A stretch of DNA of 35,935 bases, taken from positions 1 through 35,935 of the forward strand of contig PLXP01000094.1 of NCBI GenBank assembly GCA_003151435.1, written 5' to 3'. Position 1 is the first letter of the stretch. The number at the start of each line of letters is the position of its first letter. Below the pieces are notes generated by a model. The model was not told the origin of the DNA. It searched no databases and was given only the letters and a program-made list of their open reading frames with translations. This stretch comes from Acidobacteriaceae bacterium (lineage in GTDB: Bacteria > Acidobacteriota > Terriglobia > Terriglobales > Acidobacteriaceae). Below, in pieces: positions 1-8,449 of this stretch. Made by a program: the position numbers and the translations under genes.

Positions 1-40
1 TTACTTAAGTCGTCGTGTTTAGCATGAGATTAGGAAACCC

Positions 41-190
41 ATGTCCCGCTTCTCGTATAGTTCGTTGTCCAGCCACGACTTTGAAGAGCTCGCCCGCGAC
101 CTTCTGCAGGCCGAATGGGGCGTCCCCCTGGAAGCATTTAGAAGCGGAAGAGACAAAGGGATTGACCTGCGTTATAGCAAACCCACATCC
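41..190 (+). pseudogene. N-terminal fragment of an Mrr-like restriction endonuclease
   Basis: The ATG follows an AGGAAA ribosome-site-like stretch. The first 49 or so residues (core LLQAEWGVPLEAF, then SGRDKGIDLRYS) match the start of the Mrr_cat-type endonuclease domain found in stand-alone restriction enzymes and in N-terminal nuclease domains of large STAND-NTPase defence proteins. The GRD-GID motif holds a catalytic-type Asp of the PD-(D/E)xK fold. The expected following V-x-Q-C-K strand is missing, because the sequence passes at about 185-205 into a beta-lactamase gene in another frame. It is therefore a dead gene head. The promoter and ribosome site may survive and drive a short peptide. 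Family assignment is by motif only. Confidence 0.6.
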
Positions 191-194
191 AGCT

Positions 195-673
195 TCTGGT
201 GGGCAAAGCGACAACGATGCAGAAGAAGTGCCACTTCGTATCATTGGAGGTCCTGCGGTAGTTCAGAGCTCCATCCGCTCACTGGGAATAACTGCTTTCC
301 AACTAATCGATAGTGAGCATGACCTGGATCGCGATGAGTCTCTCCAGTATCGAGACTGGATCGAGCCCGCCGCAGCTGTACAGTTACTCCAGCGCCTGGT
401 TCACAATCCTCCGATTTCCCCAGTACTGGCCCCAACCGGCTACGTGCCGGGCTTCCTGCAGGCACCTCACTCGCGCACAAGACTGGCAGTTCTGGGACTC
501 ATGGAGGGATCTCCGCCGCCACCAACGACATGGGCCTTATTACGCTGGCCGACGGGCGTAAGCTTGCTATAGCGGTTTTAGTTACGGATAGCCCTGCTGA
601 TGAAGCAACTCGTGAAGGCGTCATCGCCCGGATTGCACGGGCTGCCTACGATGAGGCTATTGCTACCAAATAG
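195..673 (+). pseudogene. 5'-truncated, frameshifted class A beta-lactamase
   Basis: A class A serine beta-lactamase would hydrolyse beta-lactams in the periplasm. Here the SDN motif (S at 207) is followed by a recognisable LRIIGGPAVVQ stretch and by an omega-loop-like region DSEHDLDRDESLQYRDW, in the frame that begins at 207. Near 415-430 the homology moves to another frame, which reads TGPNRLRAGLPAGTSLAHKTG, including the KTG triad at about 479-487. That frame continues through AATNDMGLITL to a normal C-terminus and a TAG stop at 671-673. The signal peptide and the SxxK active-site serine region are absent, being replaced by the endonuclease fragment upstream. One frameshift plus loss of the catalytic serine means it cannot be functional. 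Confidence 0.75.
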
Positions 674-824
674 CGGCCCGATACAGCACTCGCGTATAGC
701 AAGGCAAGGCTCAATCGGCTCTTTTTTCAGCCGGCGTTCCCACACCGGCCGGGTCGTTTTCGCCTCCAATGCCACCATCTTTTCGCGTGGCATTCGGGTA
801 GCTTTTCTAGACGTCGCAAGAAGC

Positions 825-846
825 TTTGGGTACATTTTGGGTACAT
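825..846. repeat. Tandem 11-bp repeat beside the tRNA-Leu remnant
   Basis: Two perfect head-to-tail copies of TTTGGGTACAT occupy 825-835 and 836-846, followed by TTT. They lie about 55 bp beyond the CCA end of the tRNA-Leu fragment. Short direct repeats in this position resemble arm-type binding sites of tyrosine recombinases, but that role is inferred. The rest of 674-900 shows no convincing gene. Confidence 0.5.
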
Positions 847-900
847 TTTCAGAGCTTTCCGGCGCACCCACTGCAAACCATTGATTCTATTATATTTATT

Positions 901-963
901 TGGTGCCGGGAGGGGGGGGTCGAACCCCCATGACCTTGCGATCGGCGGATTTTGAGTCCAAAT
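901..963 (-). pseudogene. 3' half of a tRNA-Leu(CAA) gene (copy A)
   Basis: On the minus strand this reads an anticodon loop CTCAAAA (anticodon CAA, complement of 952-954), a short variable region, a T-arm GGGGG-TTCGACC-CCCCC and an acceptor strand TCCCGGC followed by ACCA ending at 901. One extra C sits between the T-stem and acceptor strand. The 5' half (acceptor 5' strand GCCGGGA, D-arm) is absent, so this is a fragment. A 3' tRNA half of this type is the classical footprint left at the distal end of an element that integrated into a tRNA gene. Confidence 0.75.
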
Positions 964-1115
964 CCCGGAATCTTGCAGCAAGCCGCACGTCAACGCATGT
1001 ATTCGCATAACGTTCACAGAATGAAAGACCTGTCCGCCACTACAGTCTTGCAGGATGTCGCAATAAAAGGCAGTAATGTCGCAGGCGAACATGCACCAGA
1101 ACATGCACTGAATCT

Positions 1116-1170
1116 CGGCCTCCCGATGTGATTTGAACTTGTCCTATCGCTGTGAAAGGGCGCAACCAAC
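1116..1170 (-). pseudogene. Decayed 3' half of a tRNA-Glu(TTC) gene (copy A)
   Basis: The minus strand reads GCGCCCTTTCACAGCG, resembling the tRNA-Glu anticodon arm with TTC anticodon, then a degraded T-arm (CAAGTTCAAATCACA) and a degraded acceptor strand. It is weaker than the matching remnant in copy B at 22253-22303, and the call depends on that better copy. Confidence 0.35.
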
Positions 1171-1394
1171 TCACAACATTAAGGCACTGCTGAGAACCAG
1201 AACGCAGCGAAACGAATTCTAGCAACATTAACGAACACGTTAAGTACTCCGCAACTGTCCGCAAACTGGATGCACCAGAATGTGTATCTCGACTTTCGTG
1301 CCAGCCTCAGCTCGACGCACGCAGGGCGGTAAGATGCTGACTCACACGCCATTGCATTCGTCCCTGGTTCGGGCGACGCTCTGCTTCGCTCACA

Positions 1395-1690
1395 CGGAGA
1401 GAAGCCACTCGGCCGGCATTATCCCGAGGCGACCGTCGGGTGGTACCGAGGTGCCTTCGAGATTCCCGGGCAGACCTTGGCCGTCTAATCTGGATTGAGT
1501 TCGACGGCGCTTTCCGCGATTTGATCGTCTTCGTCCAATGGCTGTTTCATCGGCGCAGCAACAACGGCAACCCTCGCATCGTTATAGAATGTACCCCCAC
1601 CCCCGCAGAGAATGTCACCGTAGTCCGCAACCTGAAGTTGACTGATCGACTGATCGGCTTGGTGTTTTCGGCGAGTTTGGAATGTTGGGG
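1395..1690 (+). pseudogene. Decayed GH2-family glycosidase fragment (sugar-binding domain)
   Basis: Pieces of a glycoside hydrolase family 2 N-terminal sugar-binding domain are visible in shifting plus-strand frames. One frame reads YPEATVGWYRGAFEIPGQ from 1420. The next reads LGRLIWIEFDGAFRDLIVFV from about 1480, matching the usual 'GWYR..F..P....R..L.FDG..R...VFVNG' signature. A third frame holds NGCFIG-like codons near 1538, and NVTVVR at about 1612 resembles the following 'NVLAVRVD' strand. At least two frameshifts and loss of the catalytic barrel show it is dead. GH2 enzymes are typically beta-galactosidases, which would suit the neighbouring side-chain hydrolases. It lies tail-to-tail with the GH127 gene. 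Confidence 0.6.
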
Positions 1691-1777
1691 GGAGCTTAGA
1701 ATCCAAGCGATATGAGGTATTCAGCCAGCCTGAAGATAGAGGATTATGCACGAGATGATTTGGTGCATAGGTTTCGC

Positions 1778-1797
1778 CAAAAAGCCCTAGGTCTTTG
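1778..1797 (-). terminator. Possible terminator after GH127
   Basis: Just past the GH127 stop, the minus strand reads AAAGACCTAGGGCTTTTTGG, an imperfect short hairpin (AAAG-CC pairing with GG-CTTT) running into five T residues. It is weak and unproven, but it sits where the minus-strand operon should end. Confidence 0.3.
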
Positions 1798-1805
1798 TTT
1801 CTGGT

Positions 1806-3713
1806 CTAGCCCCGCAGTTGCCAGTAGACTGCATAGCGTTGGTTGCTGATCTGGTACAACGGCAGTATGTTGAACTTCGTGGTTTCACCGTTGGCCCGGA
1901 AGCGCAGCTCCGAGGGTGACTCGACATGAATCCATTGGGTGGTATCGGCATCGGATTTCTCCGCAACCCTCGGTAAGGGATCGGCAGCAGGAATCTGCTT
2001 GGGAAACGTATCGTTGATTAGTCGATTCGGTCCGTCCGGCGAAGGTCCTGAGCCCAGATCCGCAGCCAGAGCCAAAGGGCCGTACAGTGCTGCTCGCACC
2101 GAGTCGTCCCCGGCAAGGGCCTCGGTCCAGAGCTGCATCGGCAGATGGATGCTGATCGCATCTCCGTCGTGCCAGACTCTATGAATTGCGAGATACGACC
2201 CAGGATCCGCGACGACTTCCAGAGAGCGGCCGTTGATTTTCACCTCGGCCTCGGTCGTCGTCCAACTCGGCATCCGGACATGAATGGTACGGGCCGTGGG
2301 CCTAGACGATTTCACTCTCAGTGTTGTCCCTGGCTCGAATGGGAACTGAGTCACCTGCTCGATGGTCAGACCTTCTTCTTTCCAGTCGAGAGTCGATGCG
2401 AGGAACTGGTTCACATACACATCGCTGCCGCGATGGAAGTAGATGGTGTCGGCGAACTTAGCGAATTCCTCTGCTCCGGTACCAGTGCAACACCAGAAAG
2501 ATTCCTCCGGGGTATGAAAGGCGCGCCAATATCCGGCTGCGAGGGGCAAAAAGTATTGCTTGAGCCCCTGCCCGTTCTGTGTGCCCAGCCGGCAATTGAA
2601 GAGCGCGCGCTCATAGGCATCCATCCAGCGCACATCGCCTGTCCAGCCAAAGACGAGGCGTTCGAGCTTCATCAGATTGTAGGCTACGCAGCACTCGGCG
2701 TTCTTCCATTGCAGAGTGCCTTCCAATTGTCCGGGCGGCGTCCGCCAGAATTCCTCGACGCTCGTATTCCCGATTACATAGTTGCGGGCGGTCAGCACCT
2801 CTTCGAGAAAATACTCGGCGATCTGCCGGTAGCGACGGTCGCCAGTTACCTCGTACATTCGAGCGGCGCCGATGATTTTCGGCACGTGTGTGTTCGCGTG
2901 CAGCCCTTGCAGTTCGTCGCGCCGTTCCGCCAGTGGGTCGAGGAAGCTCGGCTGCTCGAACAAGCGGGCTGTCTCGAGGTATCGATCCTTTTTCGTAAGA
3001 GCCGCGAGATTCACGAGAACCTCGTTCATTCCCCCGTATTCATTGCGCAGCATACGTTGGCGTTGCTCTGTTCCGATCGGCCAGAGAAAGTCTCCTGCCC
3101 ACCGAGCCATGCCCTCGGTGATTTCGAGAGCATCCGTATTCCCGGTCAAAACATACATGCCGAGCAGGCCGGCCATGATCTTGTGGTAGGTGTAGAAGGG
3201 CGCCCATACCTGCTTTCCTTCTGCCAGGTGTTCGAACAAATCCGTTGGATACGCGCTCAGATAGCCTGTTCCGATCTTTTTCTGGCATGCTCCGAGGCCC
3301 GCGACAATCTCGTTGCCGCGGTCCTTCAAAACAGAATTGCCTGAACCTGCCGACGCCAAAGCGACTGCGGACAGGAAGTGTCCACCGTTGAAGTGGCCCC
3401 GCAATTCGCAGGTCGGAGATTCCCAGCCTTGGTAGGGTTTTGCGCTTGATGAGATACCTGCCGTCACGCGAAAGCTATGCAACAGACGATCGACTGCAAG
3501 CGAATCGAGATAGCGCGCGTTGATCTCTTCCTGCTGTTGAAAAACTCCGGAAGCCAGCCGCACAGAACTAAGCGGAAATGGCGTCAACCGGTCGGAAGAA
3601 GTCTCGTGGACCTGTGCGGACAGTGTATTGAGAAGAGCTGACTCACCGATTAGGCTGAGACCGGCGGCCCCCGCACTGGTCTTGAGGAAAGAGCGACGCG
3701 ATTGATGGAACAT
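1806..3713 (-). CDS. GH127 beta-L-arabinofuranosidase, Tat-exported
   Basis: A DUF1680/GH127 retaining enzyme of this type releases beta-L-arabinofuranose from plant polysaccharides or glycopeptides. The start at 3713 is preferred over an ATG nine codons upstream because AGGAG lies seven bases ahead of it and because the product then opens with a twin-arginine signal (SRRSFLK) and a hydrophobic stretch. The family's zinc-thiolate site is present: E340 and C342 in NAECCVAYN, and the adjacent cysteines C408-C409 in FWCCTGTG, where the second-site cysteine is the known nucleophile in this family. The 635-residue length is normal. It is the last gene of the minus-strand locus. The sugar specificity is inferred from family and context. 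Confidence 0.85.
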   Translation of the reverse strand: MFHQSRRSFLKTSAGAAGLSLIGESALLNTLSAQVHETSSDRLTPFPLSSVRLASGVFQQQEEINARYLDSLAVDRLLHSFRVTAGISSSAKPYQGWESPTCELRGHFNGGHFLSAVALASAGSGNSVLKDRGNEIVAGLGACQKKIGTGYLSAYPTDLFEHLAEGKQVWAPFYTYHKIMAGLLGMYVLTGNTDALEITEGMARWAGDFLWPIGTEQRQRMLRNEYGGMNEVLVNLAALTKKDRYLETARLFEQPSFLDPLAERRDELQGLHANTHVPKIIGAARMYEVTGDRRYRQIAEYFLEEVLTARNYVIGNTSVEEFWRTPPGQLEGTLQWKNAECCVAYNLMKLERLVFGWTGDVRWMDAYERALFNCRLGTQNGQGLKQYFLPLAAGYWRAFHTPEESFWCCTGTGAEEFAKFADTIYFHRGSDVYVNQFLASTLDWKEEGLTIEQVTQFPFEPGTTLRVKSSRPTARTIHVRMPSWTTTEAEVKINGRSLEVVADPGSYLAIHRVWHDGDAISIHLPMQLWTEALAGDDSVRAALYGPLALAADLGSGPSPDGPNRLINDTFPKQIPAADPLPRVAEKSDADTTQWIHVESPSELRFRANGETTKFNILPLYQISNQRYAVYWQLRG

Positions 3714-3863
3714 CGAGGTTCTCCTGGCTAGATATCGCACCCTATCGCGACGCCCGTAAGGCTACAAGCCGTACGTTAAAGTATTGCCCACCTTCTGTTC
3801 ATCCGAATGCGGTGCATGGTTTTCGTACAAGATCGAATTCGAACGTAGGAACAAGCCCGTGGT

Positions 3864-5582
3864 CTACTGTGCTTGCCCACATGCGCCGAAGGGATTTCCG
3901 GAATCCGTATTCGTATCCGGATTTGTCTTCAGGCCTGTGATCTTCAGTACGAAGGCATCTTTGCGTTCGGTCGAGTCAGGCAGCGTCACAGTGAGCCCGG
4001 CGGCATCCTGTTTGTAGCGCAGAGTCCCGCCGCCAAGCATTGCCACAGAACCCACCGAACCAGCCGGACCACCCTGTGGTAATGAAGTGATCGCGACCTC
4101 CGCTCCGGTGCTCTTGCCCATCACGATCGAATAGAGATCCTGCCCCTTCACCGTGAAGTAGATCTGGTCTTTGCCCTTCTCCTCAAACTTCGTCCATGCG
4201 TGTGTATCGTAGATCGCCTCGCCATTAATCTCCAGCCATTTGCCGACGGCGAGAAGCGTGTCCTGCTGATCCTGCGGAATGGTTCCGTCCGCCTTGGGCG
4301 AAACATTGAGCAGAAGCGTACCGTTCTTGCTCACGGTATCAACCAGCCATCCAATCACGGTCTGAGGCGAATTGGCTTTCAGCCCCTCGACATATCCCCA
4401 GCTCCTGGTGCCGATTGGCCTATCGACCACCCACGAGCCATTGCGAATGCCATCCGGCGGCGCGCCTTCAAAGTCGATGATGGACGCGATGGTTTTTGTA
4501 TTTGTGCCGGAAGGCGCAAAGGCCGCCTTCTTGGTGGTGAACGAAACCTCTTTGCCCCAGCTTCTGGCCCGGTTGTAGTAATAGGCAGCAAGCTGCAGCT
4601 TTAAAGGATCAATGTGGCGTTGGTCCACACCGTTATCGAAGTAGATAAGTTCGGGCTGGTACTTATCGATCAGTTCAACATTGCGCTCATACCAGTTCAC
4701 CAGGAAGCGCTTCATGGCGGCATTGCTGCGGTCAGCGTAATTGTAGAAGTCCGCCCACTTCGGGTCGTAGAGATCGACTTTCCCTGCCTTCATCTTCTCG
4801 GCCAATTCGAGGGGCGGGTTGATGAATTCGAAGTTCTCGATGCCGTGGTTTGCCACTCCCAGCTTCATCCCCTGCTTGCGTACGGCCACCGCAAGTTCGC
4901 CGATGATGTCGCGCTTCGGCCCCATCTGCATCGAATTGAAGGGCGTAACCTTGCTATCCCACATGGCAAAGTTCTCATGATGTTGTGCCCCCGGCATGAC
5001 GTACCGCGCGCCTGCCTTCTTGAACAGCGCGGCCCAGGCATCGGCATCGAAATGCTCGGCCTTGAACATGGGAATGAAATCCTTGTAGCCGAATTTGTCG
5101 GGCGGCCCAAAGTGCTCGGTGTGCCAGGCCCGCGTGCTGTTGGGGCCTGAATTGACGCTGAGCGCCATATCGTTGCCGCCAAGCACCTTCAACACACTGT
5201 CGTTCCCGCCCGCATACAGAAACTTTTCATACCACTCGTTACCGTGCGCCGGCACCGAGAATATGCCAAAGTGCATGAAGATTCCGAATTTCGCTCCTCG
5301 GAACCAACTGGGAACCTTGTAGTTCTCCTCGAGCGAATCCCAGGTTGGCTTCACCGGGCCGGGAGCCATCGTCGTCAGGATCTGCTTGACGGCGTCCTCG
5401 ACTACGCGCTGACTGGTCTCCGGCGCCATGTCGAACCCTAAGCTGTTCCCCCCCTCCCCGGCACACTGCGCAGTCAACTGTGTCGAGGAGCTTAACAGCA
5501 CGGCAAGGGCCGTCACCGTAATGGTCAACATCGCAGGCCGCTGGGTCAAGGTTAACCCGCTCTTCAGAGAAAGACACTTCAT
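3864..5582 (-). CDS. GH29 alpha-L-fucosidase (first copy)
   Basis: This retaining glycosidase would cleave alpha-L-fucosyl residues from xyloglucan or glycan side chains in the periplasm or outside the cell. Residues 1-39 form an export signal with hydrophobic core and TAQ cleavage-like site. The barrel starts at WFRGAKFGIFMHFG (about 93-106), and AQHHENFAMWDS (199-210) carries the conserved His pair. ELIYFDNG (311-318) supplies the likely nucleophile D316. Its 572 residues are typical. A GAGG ribosome site lies nine bases before the ATG. It sits downstream of the FucU/RbsD-like pseudogene, in the order fucosidase - sugar-handling genes - fucosidase. It is only distantly similar to the other GH29 here, suggesting different linkage preferences. 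Confidence 0.88.
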   Translation of the reverse strand: MKCLSLKSGLTLTQRPAMLTITVTALAVLLSSSTQLTAQCAGEGGNSLGFDMAPETSQRVVEDAVKQILTTMAPGPVKPTWDSLEENYKVPSWFRGAKFGIFMHFGIFSVPAHGNEWYEKFLYAGGNDSVLKVLGGNDMALSVNSGPNSTRAWHTEHFGPPDKFGYKDFIPMFKAEHFDADAWAALFKKAGARYVMPGAQHHENFAMWDSKVTPFNSMQMGPKRDIIGELAVAVRKQGMKLGVANHGIENFEFINPPLELAEKMKAGKVDLYDPKWADFYNYADRSNAAMKRFLVNWYERNVELIDKYQPELIYFDNGVDQRHIDPLKLQLAAYYYNRARSWGKEVSFTTKKAAFAPSGTNTKTIASIIDFEGAPPDGIRNGSWVVDRPIGTRSWGYVEGLKANSPQTVIGWLVDTVSKNGTLLLNVSPKADGTIPQDQQDTLLAVGKWLEINGEAIYDTHAWTKFEEKGKDQIYFTVKGQDLYSIVMGKSTGAEVAITSLPQGGPAGSVGSVAMLGGGTLRYKQDAAGLTVTLPDSTERKDAFVLKITGLKTNPDTNTDSGNPFGACGQAQ

Positions 5583-5680
5583 TGGAACTCACCTCGTGCT
5601 GCAAAGATGTTGAAGACTGGAGATTGCTTCGATGGGGCAAGTCGCTGTCACTCACCCCTCTGAGTTTCATTGCCGAAGTT

Positions 5681-6262
5681 CTAGTGCATATCGTGGTTAT
5701 GGATTGCGCTCGCCATCGACAGCCTCAAACGCTGCTCTGCTTCTTGACTCCAATATCCGCAATCCAACTCCAGAAAAACCGATGTGTAAGGGATGGCCAG
5801 GGTCGATTTGAGAATGATAATGCAAAAGAGCTTGCCGCTTTCATCGAGTTTAGAAATGATCTGCTCATGCGGAATCGTATGCGTATCTCGACCGGCGAGA
5901 AGCTGTCTTAACTCTTCTCTGTAGTTCGTAACTCCGGGCGCATCTTGTTCGGAGACAGCCTCGAGTTCCGCGTCCAGTTAGATGTTTGCCCGTACATGCT
6001 TGCTGTTCTGGATCGCTTCCAGTGTCGCCTTCACCACAGGTAAATGATCGGCTTCGCTCGCGATGGTCTCAATACCCGGGTTAGACTGCGCAGGATACGC
6101 TGCATCTGCGACCACAATCCAATTGCGATGGCCCAACAAGGGAAGCAGGCGCTTAAGGTCCGACCCCCAGGAATGATTGTTCTCTGAATCTCGGCTGATC
6201 AATTGAAACTCGCTGGGACTTTGAGATTGTGCGGGACTCTTTGCGGCCTGAGCAGTGTACAT
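5681..6262 (-). pseudogene. FucU/RbsD-like sugar mutarotase gene with one in-frame TAA
   Basis: FucU/RbsD proteins interconvert anomers of fucose or ribose. The frame starts three bases after the dehydrogenase stop, with GGAG ahead of it. It reads LLPLLGHRNWIVVADAAYPA, matching the family's 'LGHGDEIVIADANFP' element. After 94 codons it meets TAA at 5978-5980. Reading straight through continues in the same frame with LDAELEAVSEQDAPGV, then a C-terminal half ending at a TAG at 5681-5683, 193 codons in all including the TAA. There is no indel, only one stop codon, probably from a tyrosine codon. It is a very young pseudogene, a sequencing error, or a stop that is read through. Confidence 0.7.
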
Positions 6263-6265
6263 GCC

Positions 6266-7324
6266 TTACTCCGCACCCGGGCAAACCGCAACCTTGCCAC
6301 AACTACCGGAAGACATCAATTCGTAAGCTTCGTCTGCCTGCTCGAGGGGAAATCGGTGAGTGACTATATCTTCAGGGTGCAGATTCCATCGCACCAGCCG
6401 CTCGACCAGTTCCTCCATCAGCCAGGTCGATGTTACCCAAGAGCCGTAGATTGTCTTCTGATCGTGAATGATGTCGGGAGACGGATTGAAGGTCACGGAA
6501 CCGCCTTCGCCGACCATGACCATCTTTCCCCATTTGCGTGTCGCTCGGATCGCTGTTGCACGAGCCTCCGCGTTGGCGGAGCAGTCGATTGCTCGTTCGA
6601 CACCATGACCGCCAGTCAATCCACGCACTTGCTCGACGTTGTCAGAACCAGCCGTAAACACGGAGTCGCATAAGTTCAGGCGCAACGCAATATCTCGGCG
6701 CTCCGCGAAGATATCGATACCAATGATCTTCTCCGCGCCCATCTTGCGGCAGAGCGCGCCGGCCGCGAGGCCGACCGGCCCAAGGCCCGTAATCAACACT
6801 GCGTCGTCGCCGTTGATTCCGACTTTTTGGAGAGCCTCGTAGACAGTGCCGAAACCGCACGCAACCTGCGCGCCATCAAGGTAAGTTAGCGAATCGGGGA
6901 GAAGGATCAGGTCCTTCTCTTCCGCGAGCAGATACTCGGCCATGCCGCCATCGCGCTGCCAGCCATAGGCGCGGCGATATTCGGCGCTGGTGCAGGAGAT
7001 CATGTACCCACGACGACAGTCGTTGCAAACCCCGCAACCGGAGATGTGGTACACGATCACCCGATCGCCGGTCTCGAATCGTCGACAGCCGGGGCCGGTC
7101 TCTACGATCTGTCCTGAGGGCTCGTGGCCGGCAATGACGCCTTGGTATCCTTCCGGGCCCTTGCCTAAGTGCTCATGGTAAATCGCGCGAATGTCCGAAC
7201 CACAGATGGTTGAAGCCTTGACTTCGATCAGAACTTCGCCATGACCAGGCACCGGGACCGGCACAGTCTTGAGTTCAACGGTACTGTTTCCCGGAAGAAA
7301 TGCCGCCATCATCGTTCTAGACAT
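6266..7324 (-). CDS. Zinc-dependent medium-chain alcohol/polyol dehydrogenase
   Basis: This cytoplasmic enzyme of the MDR superfamily oxidises a secondary alcohol or sugar with NAD(P). The start at 7324 is chosen because AGGAG lies nine bases upstream; an in-frame ATG ten codons earlier has no such site. The catalytic zinc ligands C41 and H67-E68 (GHE) are present, and the structural zinc site is C97, C100, C103 and C111. The Rossmann motif [10 protein letters not shown] follows in the middle of the protein. It sits between the aldo/keto reductase (81-bp gap) and the FucU/RbsD-like gene (3-bp gap), so a role in oxidising L-fucose or L-arabinose, or an acid derived from them, is likely. The substrate is inferred. 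Confidence 0.85.
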   Translation of the reverse strand: MSRTMMAAFLPGNSTVELKTVPVPVPGHGEVLIEVKASTICGSDIRAIYHEHLGKGPEGYQGVIAGHEPSGQIVETGPGCRRFETGDRVIVYHISGCGVCNDCRRGYMISCTSAEYRRAYGWQRDGGMAEYLLAEEKDLILLPDSLTYLDGAQVACGFGTVYEALQKVGINGDDAVLITGLGPVGLAAGALCRKMGAEKIIGIDIFAERRDIALRLNLCDSVFTAGSDNVEQVRGLTGGHGVERAIDCSANAEARATAIRATRKWGKMVMVGEGGSVTFNPSPDIIHDQKTIYGSWVTSTWLMEELVERLVRWNLHPEDIVTHRFPLEQADEAYELMSSGSCGKVAVCPGAE

Positions 7325-7405
7325 TTGACTCATCTCCTGGTGCGCTCCGACCACGACGTTCTAAGCATCGACGTCTGCGAGACGCCTTATCTGACTAACG
7401 GTTGC

Positions 7406-8449
7406 TTATGCGGGAGTAACGACGCCGTCGATGTCCCAGAGGTCCTGCCAGGGCTGATTGTCCTTCCAAAGAAATACCTGCCCTTTGATGAGCCTGCAAT
7501 TGCGATCCAGTTTTTCAATCTCGTTCATGTCGTGTCGGCTGAGCGGGTCACCAACCACACCAAGAAGGTTGGCAAGGATGTTTTTCGGGTTCGCTGAAAA
7601 AGGAATCGGAATCTGTCCGCGCTGCACGGCCCACTTGATGCACACCACGGCGGGATGAATCCCAAGCCGCTTCGCTATTGCTCGAATCACGGGGTCTTCT
7701 GTCGGTGAAGTGTCCTCCGGCGTCCGATCCCGCTCCGGGCGCGCCGGCGATCCGAGCGGTGAATACCCGATTGGCTGTATTCCGTTTTCCAACAGATAAC
7801 GGAAGAACTCCGGCTGTTGAAAGTGCGGATGAAGTTCCATTTCGTTCACAGCGGGCATGATGCGCGCATCGCGCAGGAGCAGTTTCATCTTGGGGACAGT
7901 CATGTTCGAAGTCCCGATGTGACGAACCAGCCCTCGATCGACAAGCTCTTCCATCCTGCGCCACGTGCGCATGTAGTTCTCGTGGATATAGGGCACTGCA
8001 TTTGGATTGCGAGCCGCGACGTCACATCCCGGAGGGTGATGATTTGGAAATGGCCAATGAACCAGATAAAGGTCAAGATAGTCGACTTGAAGATCGGCCA
8101 CCGATTTTTCGCATGACGCGACGACATCGTCTTCCCCGTGCTTGTCGTTCCAGAGCTTGGATGTAATCCAAACCTCATCACGGCGCAGCCAATTTTGAAA
8201 GAGCCGGCTGAGGACATCGCCGATTCGATGTTCATTGCCATACACCGAAGCGCAGTCAAAATGCCGGTAGCCGATCGAGGCCGCATATTGCACCGCTTCG
8301 GCGACGGTCTCATGCGAAACGTGATCCGAGCCGAAAGTCCCCAGCCCGATGGCGGGAATCCGGGCACCGGTCTTCAACATCCGAGAAGGAACTCGTATCG
8401 GATCGACGGTCGCACCATCGGAGGGAACTGATTGAGAATGAGATTGCAT
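7406..8449 (-). CDS. Aldo/keto reductase
   Basis: An NAD(P)H-dependent (alpha/beta)8 oxidoreductase of the AKR family that interconverts aldoses or ketones and alcohols in the cytoplasm. The ATG at 8449 has GGAG five bases upstream; the open frame extends 27 codons further without support. The full catalytic tetrad is visible: D65 and Y70 in FDCASVYGNE, K98 in ITSKLW, and H131 in LVHWP. The cofactor-binding C-terminal part includes IPIPFSANPKNILANL. At 347 residues it is slightly longer than the usual 310-330 because of the N-terminal stretch and loop insertions. Its place between fucosidase and dehydrogenase points to metabolism of released deoxy sugar or pentose. The substrate is unknown. 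Confidence 0.85.
   Translation of the reverse strand: MQSHSQSVPSDGATVDPIRVPSRMLKTGARIPAIGLGTFGSDHVSHETVAEAVQYAASIGYRHFDCASVYGNEHRIGDVLSRLFQNWLRRDEVWITSKLWNDKHGEDDVVASCEKSVADLQVDYLDLYLVHWPFPNHHPPGCDVAARNPNAVPYIHENYMRTWRRMEELVDRGLVRHIGTSNMTVPKMKLLLRDARIMPAVNEMELHPHFQQPEFFRYLLENGIQPIGYSPLGSPARPERDRTPEDTSPTEDPVIRAIAKRLGIHPAVVCIKWAVQRGQIPIPFSANPKNILANLLGVVGDPLSRHDMNEIEKLDRNCRLIKGQVFLWKDNQPWQDLWDIDGVVTPA

Larger units (their letters stand above)
901..1235 (-). repeat. Copy A of a ~335-bp direct repeat with tRNA remnants
   Basis: This stretch matches 22040-22375 in the same orientation at roughly 85% identity, estimated by eye, with almost no indels. A 55-nt block, 1065-1119, is identical to 22203-22257. 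Read on the minus strand the order is: short repeats, tRNA-Glu remnant, conserved 55-nt block, tRNA-Leu 3' half. Similarity stops abruptly at the tRNA-Leu CCA end (901) and fades near 1235. Sequence beyond the CCA end is unrelated in the two copies, as expected of the attachment-site end of an integrated element. No integrase gene accompanies it. Confidence 0.85.

Noticed and set aside
578..900. Integrase gene next to the tRNA-Leu end
   Set aside because: The minus-strand frames at 578-1104 were read for tyrosine-recombinase motifs (R..HxxR..Y) and none was found.
901..963. Intact tRNA-Leu gene
   Set aside because: Only the anticodon arm, T-arm and acceptor 3' strand are present; no D-arm or complementary 5' acceptor strand exists in either copy.
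1040..1264. Minus-strand open frames in both repeats with similar translations (also 22175-22408 and the MFWCMFACDITAF frames)
   Set aside because: Similarity in two different frames follows from the near indel-free nucleotide repeat. The frames run through the tRNA-Glu and tRNA-Leu remnants and look unlike proteins, so they are not treated as genes.
2145..3344. Long plus-strand open frame of 399 codons opposite the GH127 gene
   Set aside because: It is the antisense shadow of a well-supported GH127 enzyme with all family motifs; its translation shows no recognisable domain.
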